From Trichobilharzia szidati (lineage: Eukaryota > Platyhelminthes > Trematoda > Strigeidida > Schistosomatidae): a stretch of DNA of 64,000 bases. The notes beneath the pieces were generated by a model. It was not told where the DNA came from. It saw only the letters and a list, made by a program, of their open reading frames with translations, and did no database searches. Positions 52,465 through 63,544 of this stretch are shown here, one piece after another. Both the position numbers and the translations under genes were made by a program. Location of the stretch: contig OX235279.1 of NCBI GenBank assembly GCA_944472155.2, positions 176,245,868 to 176,309,867 of the forward strand, given 5' to 3'. Position 1 is the stretch's first letter. Each line of letters starts with the position of its first letter.

Positions 52465-53085
52465 CAAATTCTTTCCTCGGTTGCTTAAAAAAGACTGTGT
52501 CATACTTCGTAGAACTCTGAAGACTGTCAGTAGGATGAGCGGTATCCCATTGAGCCATATCGTTGACATTGTCACTGACAGGCACTTGATATCATGAAAC
52601 AATTTCGCTAAAGGAATTTTGTCAGACTCTGAGCACCCACTCTACCCGCAGCTCCAACCTTGTGTCTCCTCAGGTAAAACAAGAATTCTTATCAGAAGAA
52701 TTTATGTACGTACGTCTAAGTATAAAAATTCCACTATACCATATTTAGCACGTACTTTATGTGATGAAAATAGTGTCAGGCATGAACTAACTAACCTTCT
52801 TAGCACCACTAAATAAACCACTTTCTCCACTCTTATAACATCAAGCTTTATTGTTATTGTTTTCTTAGTTTTATAATCCTCTCAATTTTTTATTTTTATT
52901 TATTTTTTTCATAAGTGTGAATCATCATTTAAGCTGTGTTACAACTGTTAATTTTACCTTTCCCCTCACTATACTATATCAACAGAACATTACACTCAAT
53001 GCCTCTATAACATGCTAAAATTTCCAAATTGAATCGACAATACTGTTTGAAACAAACTCACTATTATTATTATTATCATTATGTT
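52465..53085 (+). mobile_element. CR1-like 3' end
   Basis: Plus strand: R-L-L-K-K-D-C-V-I-L-R-R-T-L-K, V-T-D-R-H-L-I-S, a stop, then L-Y-P-Q-L-Q-P-C-V-S-S-G-K-T-R and Y-L-A-R-T-L-C-D, ending naturally near 52,816. The 3' UTR runs to an (att)n end at 53,063-53,078. Same family as 40,395-41,357, with one stop. Confidence 0.75.
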
Positions 53086-53094
53086 TAATATTCT

Positions 53095-53285
53095 CATTTT
53101 GTACTTCGAATATTTTTGACTTGATACCGTAAATGTGGACAAATTCCTCTGGTTAATTTTGTTTTAATTTTTAATTTGATTTATATTTTAAGTAAATCAG
53201 ATGCAATATTGTGACAATTGCTGAGGATTCCATTCTGTATTATAAGTACTGTTCGTCTTGGAGTAAAGTAGATTATTATTATTAA
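53095..53285 (+). mobile_element. CR1-like 3' UTR fragment
   Basis: 'aaatcagatgcaatattgtg', 'aggattccattctgtatta' and 'ggagtaaagtagattattatt' match the last about 130 bases of the element at 41,230-41,357. It lies immediately behind another CR1-like 3' end in the same orientation. Confidence 0.7.
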
Positions 53286-53289
53286 TAAA

Positions 53290-53504
53290 AACAATAACAA
53301 AGATTCCATTACAGGATTGTTAATGGCAGTTCTCATTCTGTGTTTGTAGTGACAGTGAAGTCATACATACACCAAAATAATATTCATGTAAGAAGCTAAG
53401 ATTGTCAACTGATTTAGATAATGTCAGCATAGATTACCAGTAGGAGATAACGAGACAGCCGATTATTTTGCTAACAGCATAGTAGTTCATAGGCTTCGCA
53501 CTGA
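53290..53504. other. Short unclassified spacer
   Basis: Between two CR1-like fragments of opposite orientation; no motif seen. Confidence 0.3.
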
Positions 53505-54440
53505 ATATTGTCTCAATCGCATAGAACACATGCTGGGCAAATATGGAACCTTTGAGCTCCTACACTTGGTAGTGTGAGCATACAATCTTTTGTACCGACT
53601 CCTAGTTCTACCAGATGAGATACACCTGTGGGGAGAGATGAAAACAGAGGTGGTGGGTGTTGAGGGTGATAAAATGTGGATCTAGACCATTTCTCGCATG
53701 CGTTCAGATGTCTCACAACTAATGTAGTAAGTGACAAGCTGAATGACTAAGTTCCACATCACTGGCCCCATTGAAAACTGCTGATCCCCCCCTGCCTAAA
53801 ATTGGCATAGTCCTTTCCCAGTTGATCAGGAAATATCAAGTTTGGGGGGCAGTAACTAGCCGTAGGTAGGAGAGGAGAGTTGCACAATTTTCAAAGGAGA
53901 GGTTGAGTGATTCCAGTTTGTCTTAGCTTCTCAATGTAGTAGCACAGACGAAACTTTTTCTTGGGATCAACGAAGTATGGGATGACCGAGTAAGCTCAGT
54001 CGATAGAAGTATACCAAGGTATTTCGTGCCAGACTTAGTTTCTCTGTCAGTCCTCTCTATGCTAGAAGCGCCATGTGTACTAAGTATTCTTTGCAGACCA
54101 CGTTTCTCTCTGTGAAGGATAAGTGAATAGTCTTGCATTTTGAGGGATTACACGTGAGAGCATTTAGCTTAGGCCTCTGGCTGATATCCAATAATGAAAC
54201 ATCAGGTTTGCAAGAGCGTAATTGGTACTTGACAGGAAGCGAAATGGCCAGATCATCAGCGTATCTGACGGAGTTGAACGCGTTAGAATGAGTTGACTGA
54301 TATGAGAAGAATGAGAAAAGAAGAGGAAGAGAGACAGAGAACAGCATTGTGAGGAACACCAGCTTCAGTAAGCAAGACAGAGCAGGATTCACTCTTACAA
54401 ACAGTATACTTTATTCTATAGAGAAATAAGAATGCAACCA
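53505..54440 (-). mobile_element. CR1-like fragment, RT palm to C-terminus
   Basis: Minus strand: V-R-Y-A-D-D-L-A-I-S-L (near 54,250-54,280), L-N-A-L-T-C-N-P-S-K-C-K, T-K-Y-L-G-I-L-L-S (near 54,000-54,025), then V-R-H-L-N-A-C-E-K-W near 53,690-53,720. Frameshifted. From 53,882 on it is paralogous to positions 1-560. Confidence 0.7.
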
Positions 54441-54544
54441 GTCAACAGCTTACGACTCAGTTTGTGTGAGTGGAAGCTTATTCATGGAGGGCATCTCGGT
54501 ATTGAGTCGAAGGTGGATGAGTGGTCGAGAAAGCCACAATCTAC

Positions 54545-55000
54545 ATCTTTTAGCAGTTTCAGGATTTCATCATTATCTGACATCGTTTAGGGACACATTT
54601 GAAAACCTGCGAGTACTGGGGAGTTGTTTCTTCTTGTTCTGAATCATTATGTACACCTGAATATCAGTCGGATATCCGCCAGTGACTTGCCCTATTCATC
54701 AAGAACTAGTTACCTGGGTTCTAGTAAGAATTTGTGACCAGTGGTGTACAGTTAGGATAAACAGTCACCGAAGAAATTGGCTACTGGTCGCATTTATTGA
54801 AGTGAGCGTCAATTCTGACGAATAATCTCTTATGTGACTCGCGACAACTAACACTTGTATAATCCTATCAGGAAGGGGGGAGTTCTTCAGATTAGGATAC
54901 TCTTGTGCACACGAGTATTTAATGGCCTAAGAAATCATGCGGAGTCACTCATTAGCTGTGTGTCATGCGTACACGTATCTCCTGTTATTTGGCGAAGTGT
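54545..55000 (+). mobile_element. SINE C remnant (paralogue of 662-1,110)
   Basis: Same order of degenerate SINE C blocks as in the left copy ('gatttcatcattatctgac', 'gacttgccctattcatc', 'tcaccgaagaaattggc'). Confidence 0.5.
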
Positions 55001-55314
55001 AATGCATCCTATCCACCTTCCGGTGGGTTATCATAAGTAAAGTATTAGTGCGGTCTTGATTGTTGACCGAACGCTAAATCACAAGATTCTGTTCGGTGCT
55101 GTTGTAGACTGGGGATTTATTTCTGCCTATCCCTCATCCGCGTCATTGCGTCCACTGGGAACAAGTCAACGAGGAATGATACAGGCAGTAGTGAGAAACA
55201 TTTCAAAGCCAATCCGTATGGTTCCAGTCCATCAACACTACTGCATGTTCACAATCTGTCGGCCTCCACATTGAGAAACGTTTCACTCTTGTATACTTAC
55301 TTCCTGTTCGTCTG

Positions 55315-55890
55315 CAGTTCCTTGATTTCATCTCTAATGGACCACTTGACAATGACTTCGTGACATAGTTGAGGACATTGAAAGCATCAGGGAGCGTGTG
55401 TGGATTCCCACTTTGAATAGACTCTAATATTGTTTCAGGCAGGCACTTGAATTCATGCTAGAAATTGCTGAATATCCTCTTCTCAGAATCACAGCTCTCT
55501 CTTCATTCACAACTCTCCCATCATATCTCATCAGGTGGGATTGCAACCAACTGCAATACACTCTATCTTCAGACGACGTGATATAAATACTTGAGGAAGG
55601 CAGTTCATGTGAGAAACGAGAGACATGTCAGATAGGAATCTGTTGATTTTCTGAGGAGACACCTTCAACAAATAAACGCCACCTGAGATACTTTCTGTCT
55701 ATAATATATTCTTGTCAATATAAGTGTTAATTTTCGATTTATTCTTACACTGCTGCTAATATAAACATCGTAGTATTTACATTTACTTTTGATATGCTAT
55801 GTATCGAGGAAATGGAATGGAGCATTTTAGAACATGCCGTCAACTCCACACGGTTTGGAACAAATCGCTTATTATTATTATTATTATTAG
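55315..55890 (+). mobile_element. CR1-like 3' end (paralogue of 2,520-3,105)
   Basis: Same fragment with the degenerate C-terminal segment and an (att)n end near 55,870-55,888. It is not interrupted by the RTE-a insertion seen in the other copy. Confidence 0.65.
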
Positions 55891-56105
55891 TGATGTGAGT
55901 TTGAAGGGACTGAAATGATAAGTATGAAACGGAGATGTGCTATTCACTCTCGACGTTCAACCTGGAACACACACATATCAATAATAGCAAGTACAATTTT
56001 ACTTTGATTTTTCTAATTGTTATTCGGATCCTTACTGAGATTGCTAGGACATGGTATGTTAGTCGATATGAGATTACTTTGAAAAAGCGTTGTTCACTCA
56101 ACTTG

Positions 56106-57476
56106 ACTGTGAGTCGGTGGCATAGCGGTTAGGACGCTCGCCGACCAGGCACATGGTCCGGGGTTCGACACCGGCCGGCGCACTCCTTTACCTCGTTATT
56201 ATTATTATTGTATCCTTTAATTCCTACAGGAAGATAGGGCTTCAGCCGTGCGTCTCCATTGCATTCGGTTCTCTGATAGAGTCTTCACCTGGCTCCAGGT
56301 CTGCCAACCACACGCTTTCATCACCTCTTCACATGACCTCCTCCAAGTCACCCTCACACTTGTACTGACGACCAACTCGCCGCTTCCCTTTCGGGTTCCA
56401 CTCGAGCGATGGCTTGTCTAGTGATGTCACTTGATGGTTTGTTTTCTCAGAGTATGGCCAATCCACCTCCATTTCTTCCTGCCTATTTGTTTCACAATCG
56501 GTTCCTGCTGGGTTGGTTCACTCGTTGCCAGAGATCCCTCCCTGTTGCTGATCTTTTCTGGCCGGCCATCTGATCTTGAGTGATATTGAGCGAAGACAAC
56601 TGTTAATGAAGGTCTGTAGTTTGTTTGAGATGCTCTTCATGACGCGCAGTGCAAGTCTCTGATCAGTACGTATGGTAAGTAGCACTGACTTCACATTGGA
56701 GTTGAAAATCGGGATCTTATTTTTGTTACTGAGTGCTGTTGACCTCCACACAGACTTGAGAGTAGTGAAAGCTTGTCTTGCTTTTCCGATTCTGCCTTTG
56801 AAATCCTCATCAGTTCCGCTTGTAATTGAAACGATGCTTCCCAGGAAGGTAAAGGAGGTTGTTTCTTTCAGGTTCCTTCCATTTATGCTGGCTGATTGTT
56901 GTCTGTTGTTGTTGTTGTTGGTGGTGGTGTTGCTCAGGAATTTTCATCACCTCTGTTTTCTCAATGTTCGCCTGAAGTCCTATCTTCTCTGGATGCTTCT
57001 TCTGACAACTTGTTACTTTTCACTTGCATATCTTCCAGTTTGTGGGAAATCAGACATATATCATCGTTGAAGTCCAGATCCTCCAAGTTCTTTTTTTGTG
57101 TGGGTCCATTTTATGCCTGTTTCCTGATTGCTCGTCGCTGTTTGTTGCATTATCCAGTCTACCGCAATCAAGAAAATCATTGGCGTTAGTAGGCAGCCAG
57201 CTTGTCTTACTCCTGTACTCACTTCGAAGGATTCCATAAGTTTCCCATTGTGGATTACTTGGCATGCAGTATTGTCGCACAGTTGTTGGATGAGATGTAT
57301 AATTGTCGGTGGCATCACGTAGTAGCGAAGTAGTTTCCAGAAATAATGCTAGTGAAGAGGAAAGGTTGGGCATGAGGCTAGCAACCCCATCCTGTAAAAA
57401 CAATCACCACTGCTACAGAAACTTCAAGCCACTAGCTTGAAGCCTAATGTTCCACTGGGGAACGTGAAGGAAAAAA
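56106..57476 (+). mobile_element. SINE A with nested RTE-a, 10-bp TSD
   Basis: SINE A head at 56,106-56,205 (B-box 'ggttcgacacc') and body/3' end at 57,337-57,476, flanked by 'actcaacttg' (56,096-56,105 and 57,477-57,486). The other copy of the block lacks it. The interior is occupied by a minus-strand RTE-a. Confidence 0.85.
56206..57336 (-). mobile_element. RTE-a inside SINE A
   Basis: Minus-strand copy from an (att)n 3' end at 56,206 to the RT palm at about 57,336. The palm keeps G-V-R-Q-A-G-C-L-L and I-A-V-D-W-I-M. FADD is changed to F-N-D-D (near 57,065). The glutamine/asparagine linker is near 56,900-56,930. The C-terminal part has small deletions. Frameshifted. Confidence 0.8.
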
Positions 57477-57486
57477 ACTCAACTTG

Positions 57487-58262
57487 GCGTCCACCAGTGA
57501 AACACAACACCCATGTTATGTGTGACTTATTATACGCAGTGGAGAGGAGAATCCTCGTCCACCTAATCACAATAGTTCACTTCCAAAACTGGTAGAATGA
57601 ATGATACACGTGTGTGTTTCATCATGAATCAGTGTGCTAGCTGGATATTGATTATAGAAGATTGTGTGCAGCGGCATGATTCTATACAGAATGAAGAAAT
57701 ATTTGTGCTATTTTACGCACACCAACTTATGATATACAATACTGAGTACACGTGTGCCAGTTGAATAGTGAACATCGTACAAATGAGGTGAATTTTGGTA
57801 ATGCGTAATTGTTTACAGAATGAAGAAATATCTGTGTTATTTGAGGTGAACATCACGAGATATGTGTCTTATGTATAATTATTACTCTTTCTGATTTTTT
57901 TACTCCAGAAATAGTTTATTTAGAGCAGTGATGAAAATGAAAGCTCTATTGCAAACTGTATTTTTGCAGAAATATCCAATTTCAGCATGATTAGCTCAAA
58001 GAATAAAAGTGAAGCGATAGGACTTCAGATAGTGTGTAGAATCTATCGGTGAGATCAGTGGAATTTTAGGCTCAATTGACTGAATCAAATTTTCTACTCT
58101 CTCTCATACTGATCTGCATCACTTGTCGCACATGAGACAGCTCACCTCAATCAAAATTGAAGCACCTTGTATATTTTCACATGTCTTATTCGCAATCGCA
58201 TTTCAACATTCGTCGTGAAGTACATATTGGACTCCAATTGACAGCATCACTGTGAATATCAT
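57487..58262. repeat. R1 (paralogue of 4,400-5,905)
   Basis: Uninterrupted R1 copy that shows the empty site of the RTE-a insertion at 5,125 (single 'attcgcaatc' near 58,188). No coding signal. Confidence 0.6.
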
Positions 58263-58689
58263 TCCATTGAAACTGCCCTTGGCAAAGATATCCTTGACTT
58301 ATTTTATTATTAGTATCGAAAAAGCCTGATTTACACACACACATACATACAAAAATAATTCCAAATATAACTGCGATTGTACAGCTAAGTGAATGAATTC
58401 GTGTCAAATTCACTTGTTGACTGTTCTGTGAATTGGGATAAGAATAACTGGTTGTGTACTTTGTAAAATAGTTCTTGAAATGTATCGATCTCAAACTGGG
58501 GTGTAAAAATAATAAGACTTTAAACATTACACAACAAGACAAGACAAAATTTCAAAAATTATACTGAATCAATAAATAGAAGTAACAATACAGATACTAC
58601 TAGAGATTCTTCAAAATAAAGGAAGGATATACTAACTAAATAAACAAAACGAAAAACCAATAGGGTCAAAGTATGAATGGGAATTAGTA

Positions 58690-60525
58690 TACTTTAGGAT
58701 GGACGGATTAACACCAGGAGAGTTCGAAGGGTTTAACAAACTTTTTCTGCACAGAGAGATGTGACTTTTCTATTTTGATGGTGAAAGCAGTACAGATGAG
58801 TTGGATACGTAAATGATATGGGCTGGTTGTTTTTCGCCTTGTAAACACCTTTATAGCCACACTTCCACCTCTTCGTAACCATGCAAGATAGTGTTGTTGC
58901 AGCCTCATAGACGAAACTCGAGTCTGCCAACTGATATACCTAGCTCTACCAGAGAAGCTCAATTGAGAGTTGCAAATGAAGTTGTTCAACTACGGGATCC
59001 TGTCCTTCAGGTTACTGAAAAGTATTGGTCCACTAGAAAATGCTATTCTCAACGGTGCAACAGGGAATGTCCTTTTCAGGGACTGTGAGATCCTTCCATT
59101 TTAAGGACGTCAGCAGCTAAGTCACCTTTGAATTCAAAGTTCATGTGCAGCATTTTTTTGGATACAGATGCTAAGTCACATTTCATAGGTTTTGACTGAA
59201 TGTTCTTGTCCATAAAACATGGTGGAAATCCATTTTCTTAGAAGATTCAACTCTTCCTCCACAATTTCAGGAATACACATGTGCCGAATGCGAGTGGCAA
59301 GCTACCGGATCAGATTTCGTTTTCAACCAATGGGTACCCAGGTGTAAAAATTTGTCAGTTGACCATTCCATGACAGCTTTCAATGAATCGATATCTTCAG
59401 AGTTCCATCGGTCCTATTGATTTAAGTACAAAACTTGGGCACTGGGGTAGAGTATAACTCCAGTGTGGATAAGACTTTATTTTGATAAATCACAGAGTGT
59501 TGTTATAGATTAATATTTACTGATGACCACGTTTCGAGCACTCTACCACAGTGTCCAAGTTTTATACTTATATGAACTATTTATTAACCTGTGATTTGAC
59601 TGGTAATAATATCTTCCATATATCTGGTATTTGCGTTGAATCAATCTCTCTCTCCACCTACCTATCTTGCTTTCTAGAATTTTGACTCTGTCCGACCCCA
59701 CACTATTGTGTGGTTGTGAGTTAATGCATGCAGTGCGATTGCTGAACTTTTTTCTCAATTACTTATCTTCGACGGATCAATCATTCTAACCTTAGCTGAA
59801 TCCTTATGTTCAGACAATCTGACTACTCCTGATCTACTAGTTCGACTGGCCTATGTAGTTGACTAACTGACAGACATTGCAAGGTATTTTGTAAATTATA
59901 TTATTTTGTCTAATTGGATCAACTGACAGGGTCCTTTAGCCTACAGAGCTTATCTCTCAGTGAGTTTGTGGATTTAAATGCTACTCCAATTCCTGCGTTA
60001 TTAAGAATCCTACGTAGGATCTCAGATGTCTCCTCCCTCCTTATATTGGTAAGACTACTGTAGATGCCTCATATTCTTTCTTATTTGTGCTATCAATATA
60101 AGTTTCAGCATTATCTTTATTCTGCTTTTGACTTTTTCTCATCTTCTGAGTGAATTTTATAGGATAGTTAGTTAACATCAACGCCTCTTCTTCTATCTGT
60201 TTTATTTCATCATTTAGGTCTTTTCTTGTACTACTTAGTGCTACTGCTCGATTTTGTTAAACACTTAATTAAGCCTGCCTTAACAGTTAACGGATGAGAT
60301 GAATTAAAGTCTAAATATATATTAGAATGCGTTGGACTTTTATAAACGCTAGTGTGCAGTCTGCCTCCTTCTGTTCGTTTTATTTTACAAGCTAACATGG
60401 CTAATTATCCTTGTTTATTTTCGGCTTCAAATGTGAATTTTATTCCCTCTACTAATGAGTTTATATGTGTCAAGAAGCTAGAGATATGTTCTGTTTTTAA
60501 CACTGTGAAAGTGTCATCCACATAT
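58690..60525 (-). mobile_element. PLE-A and PLE-B fragments (paralogue of 10,690-12,590)
   Basis: 58,690-59,430 is the PLE-A C-terminal fragment with a degenerate A-R-Y-I-S-W-Q-T core. 59,430-60,525 is the PLE-B 3' half up to the YVDD region (near 60,515), where an RTE-a fragment starts. All coding parts are broken. Confidence 0.7.
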
Positions 60526-61038
60526 CTCACTCACCATCAACAACAAAGTGATTCGGATTTTCAATACAAACGTCAAGTCAGTCAGTTCTTCTATACGGAT
60601 CAGAAACTTGGCCAGTGTGTCACAAAGAATATTTCCAACAGCCTGTTGCAGACCTTCATCAACAACTTTCTTCTCTCTAAACTCAAGATCAGATGGCCGC
60701 CGGGAAGAATCACCAACAAGGAACTATGGGAACAAACAAAACAAGAACCAATCGCCCAACAAATATGCAGGAGAAAGTGGAGATGAATTGGACACTCGCT
60801 GAGGAGGCCGCTGAGTGACATCGCGCGTCATGCCACCACTCGAGTGGAACCCGAAAGGGAAGCGGCGAGTGGGACGTCCGAGTTTGACATGCAGGAGATC
60901 GTGTGAACAGGAACTGAAACAGTATGGACTAAAATGGATGCAGGTGAAAAGTGCACCAGAAGACAGAAGCAAGTGGAGATGTGCAGTTGAGGCCCTATGT
61001 TCCACTAGGAACCCAAGGGAACAATAATAATAATAACT
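60526..61038 (+). mobile_element. RTE-a 3' fragment (paralogue of 14,012-14,487)
   Basis: Thumb and C-terminal region ending 'gggaacaataataata'. It starts about 45 bases further upstream in the element than the left copy. Confidence 0.75.
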
Positions 61039-61041
61039 GGT

Positions 61042-61250
61042 TGGAGGATTTCACCATGAGCTGACATCAGTTAGCGAAGCACTGGATAACCAACAGGGAG
61101 TAGTGGACAGCTGTTTCGTCAAACAAGTTTGGGGCTCTTCAGTAGTACGCACCCACCACCACGGTTCGAACCCGGGAGCTTCTGGTTACAAGGCGAGCTA
61201 GCTTGTAGAGCATTAAGCAGCCAACCTGATCCAATGGCCAGCCCATGAAT
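61042..61250 (-). mobile_element. SINE C copy, degenerate (paralogue of 14,492-14,730)
   Basis: GAAA complement 'tttcg' near 61,114, B-box complement 'ggttcgaacccggg' near 61,164, and the hammerhead core changed to CTACTGA. A short part of the head is deleted relative to the left copy. Confidence 0.7.
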
Positions 61251-61731
61251 TCGACCAGTGATGCTTGGATCATGATGTAATTCCACTCTGTTTCGGTATT
61301 AAATACGAATCAATTCAGTTACACCCAGTACGTTTCATGACTCACTACTGAATACACTGAAAGTGGACAGTAACCAATATCTGTTGTTTGTTCAAAGACA
61401 GCAGGGTGGAAGTTTGAAATGCATATTTCACACTTGGATAATATTAATCCAACAAAAGATTATTCTAGGTAAGTGGAAATTTATTATTACAAAAACTATA
61501 TTACATATTGTGAATCTTTTACAATATTCTCTAATCTCCTAAGTGGACTATAGTTTTAAGGAGATATATCAAGCAAAAAAAGATAAACAAAGTAAATAAA
61601 GTTGCCTGATTAACTGCAACTGGAAATAACAACTTTCAATCAGGTATATGTGTATGGAAATGGAAGGTATATGAAGCGGAAATAGCATTGATTGTTAGCT
61701 GTACAAAGTGTAAATAATTGATGAATTCTTA

Positions 61732-61917
61732 AATCCAGCTAATTAAATTCTCACATAGACTTTCAATGATTTTACACTTCGACAATCAATCCTATCCTGC
61801 CGATGAAATGTTTATTCGTCAAAATTACACTCTGAAAAAACTTGCAACGTTGACACTAACATGAAGCCACAACGATTAGAATATTCTGTTCACTTAAGCA
61901 CACAGAGTGTAACAAAC
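61732..61917. other. Sequence unique to the right copy
   Basis: About 185 bases where the left copy has the PLE-B palindrome. It could be ancestral sequence replaced in the left copy, or the reverse. No feature is seen. Confidence 0.4.
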
Positions 61918-62059
61918 TCCAATCAGTAAAAATTTTTCCGTGAACATGAGTAAAGTGAGGAAATAATGGGGTAATTTTTAAACTGACCTGCGGAATATGA
62001 GAATGAAGTATGTAAAGTGCGGGTGAAATTTATCGACTGGGAATAAAATATTCCATATT

Positions 62060-62246
62060 TTTTTTTATCATAGCTTGATTCCACATTGTATTTTCGGTAC
62101 AAGTATGGAATTTTGAGACTCTGATTTTAATAGCCCAATTTTGCAGGCCGACCATTGATATCGGGTGTGCGTCGGCAGGCGATCGAACCCCGGACCATGT
62201 GCATGGTCGGTGAGAGTCCTAACCACTGTGTCACCGACGCACACAG
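62060..62246 (-). mobile_element. SINE B copy (paralogue of 16,160-16,344)
   Basis: B-box complement 'gcgatcgaaccccgg', closing 'accgacgcacac', and the 'gcttgattccaca' block at the 3' side. Confidence 0.75.
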
Positions 62247-62499
62247 AATTAAGTGCGTTTGTTGACACAGAACGTAATATTTCAATAAGACGGTTGAAGG
62301 AAGAATAAAATATTGGGTTATAGTGGCATAAGTTTCAAAAACCTCCGTTTTATAAAGCAAGAAACTAAACAAATCACCTCTGGACTCCATGAGAAACTAC
62401 TTGAGTCACAGTTAATTTCACGAAAATGTAATGTCAATAGTGGATCAAATCGCAAATCTACGCATCATTATCGAATAGAACATAGAATGGCAGTCAAAC

Positions 62500-63310
62500 C
62501 TGTCGTTATCTCAGCTTCATAGACTTCAAAAAGGCCTTCACTAGACAGTTTTGACCGAGAAGTAACCAACACTATGGTGTGCAGCGCCAAAGTTTTCATC
62601 AACCTCAATCAACAGCTGGCTATGTGACAATGTCAAGTGGCAGGTGATCAACAACGGAAGACTCAGTGACGCCTGCCTTTGAAGTAAATACAGGAGTAAG
62701 ACAAACTGGCTTCCTGTTTTATCATCCACGATGATATTCCTAGTTGTGGTGGACTGAATTATGCGTCAGACTGTGCATTGGAAGTGAGAAGACAGAAACA
62801 CATTAGACCAATAAAAAGACTGCAGATGATCTGGATTGCACGGACGATTTGTGTCTAATGTCGCACAAGCTCGAAGATTCACAGGCGAAAATTAACAAGT
62901 TGGCAGAGGAGGCTGGCAGCAAAGAGAAGACTTCATGTGAACATAGAGATGACGGAGGTGATGAAGATAACAAACCAACCAACAAAAACTACGACAGCAA
63001 CAGCAACAACCACAAGCTTCAATCACTATCAACAGAAGAAGGTCACTTCCTACGTGGCTGGCTTAAACCAACTGTTGTGGATTTCATTGACTGATGAGGC
63101 CATGTTTTGGTTTGACCACCACCGACTAGCTCTTTTCCAACCTGACCCTATGTCAGCTAACATTGCCCGTTGGTGGAGGAAGGCGATGGCTAGGCATACG
63201 TAACACATGTCCTTACCATCTCTCTCAGTTGATGTAGCTTCACAGCCTCGTCGATTGATTTCCCGTCCCATCTATACCTTCAACTCAACCGAAGCCTAAC
63301 CTCAATATTG
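62500..63310. mobile_element. RTE-a/RTE-b inverted chimera (paralogue of 16,560-17,420)
   Basis: Plus-strand RT palm remnant (62,500-63,050; L-D-C-T-D-D-L-C in place of LDFADD, K-L-E-D-S-Q-A-K-I) joined to a minus-strand RTE-b C-terminal remnant (63,055-63,310). The junction is the same in both copies. Confidence 0.65.
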
Positions 63311-63544
63311 CTCACCTGGTTCATCTGTATTATAAGATGTTTCTTTATATGTAAAATAAATAAAAATCAACTTTTTATCAGCTCAGGAAGCGATATTCAT
63401 GAAATCAATAATGATTATTTTGCGGTGAAAGGTACTGTTTAATTTCAGTGAGTAAATTATTTCCATTGAGCAGTTTAATTAATTGATGTCACAGACAAAT
63501 TATTAACAGTTTAGTGAGTCAGTCAGTCAGTGTAATAAACTGAA

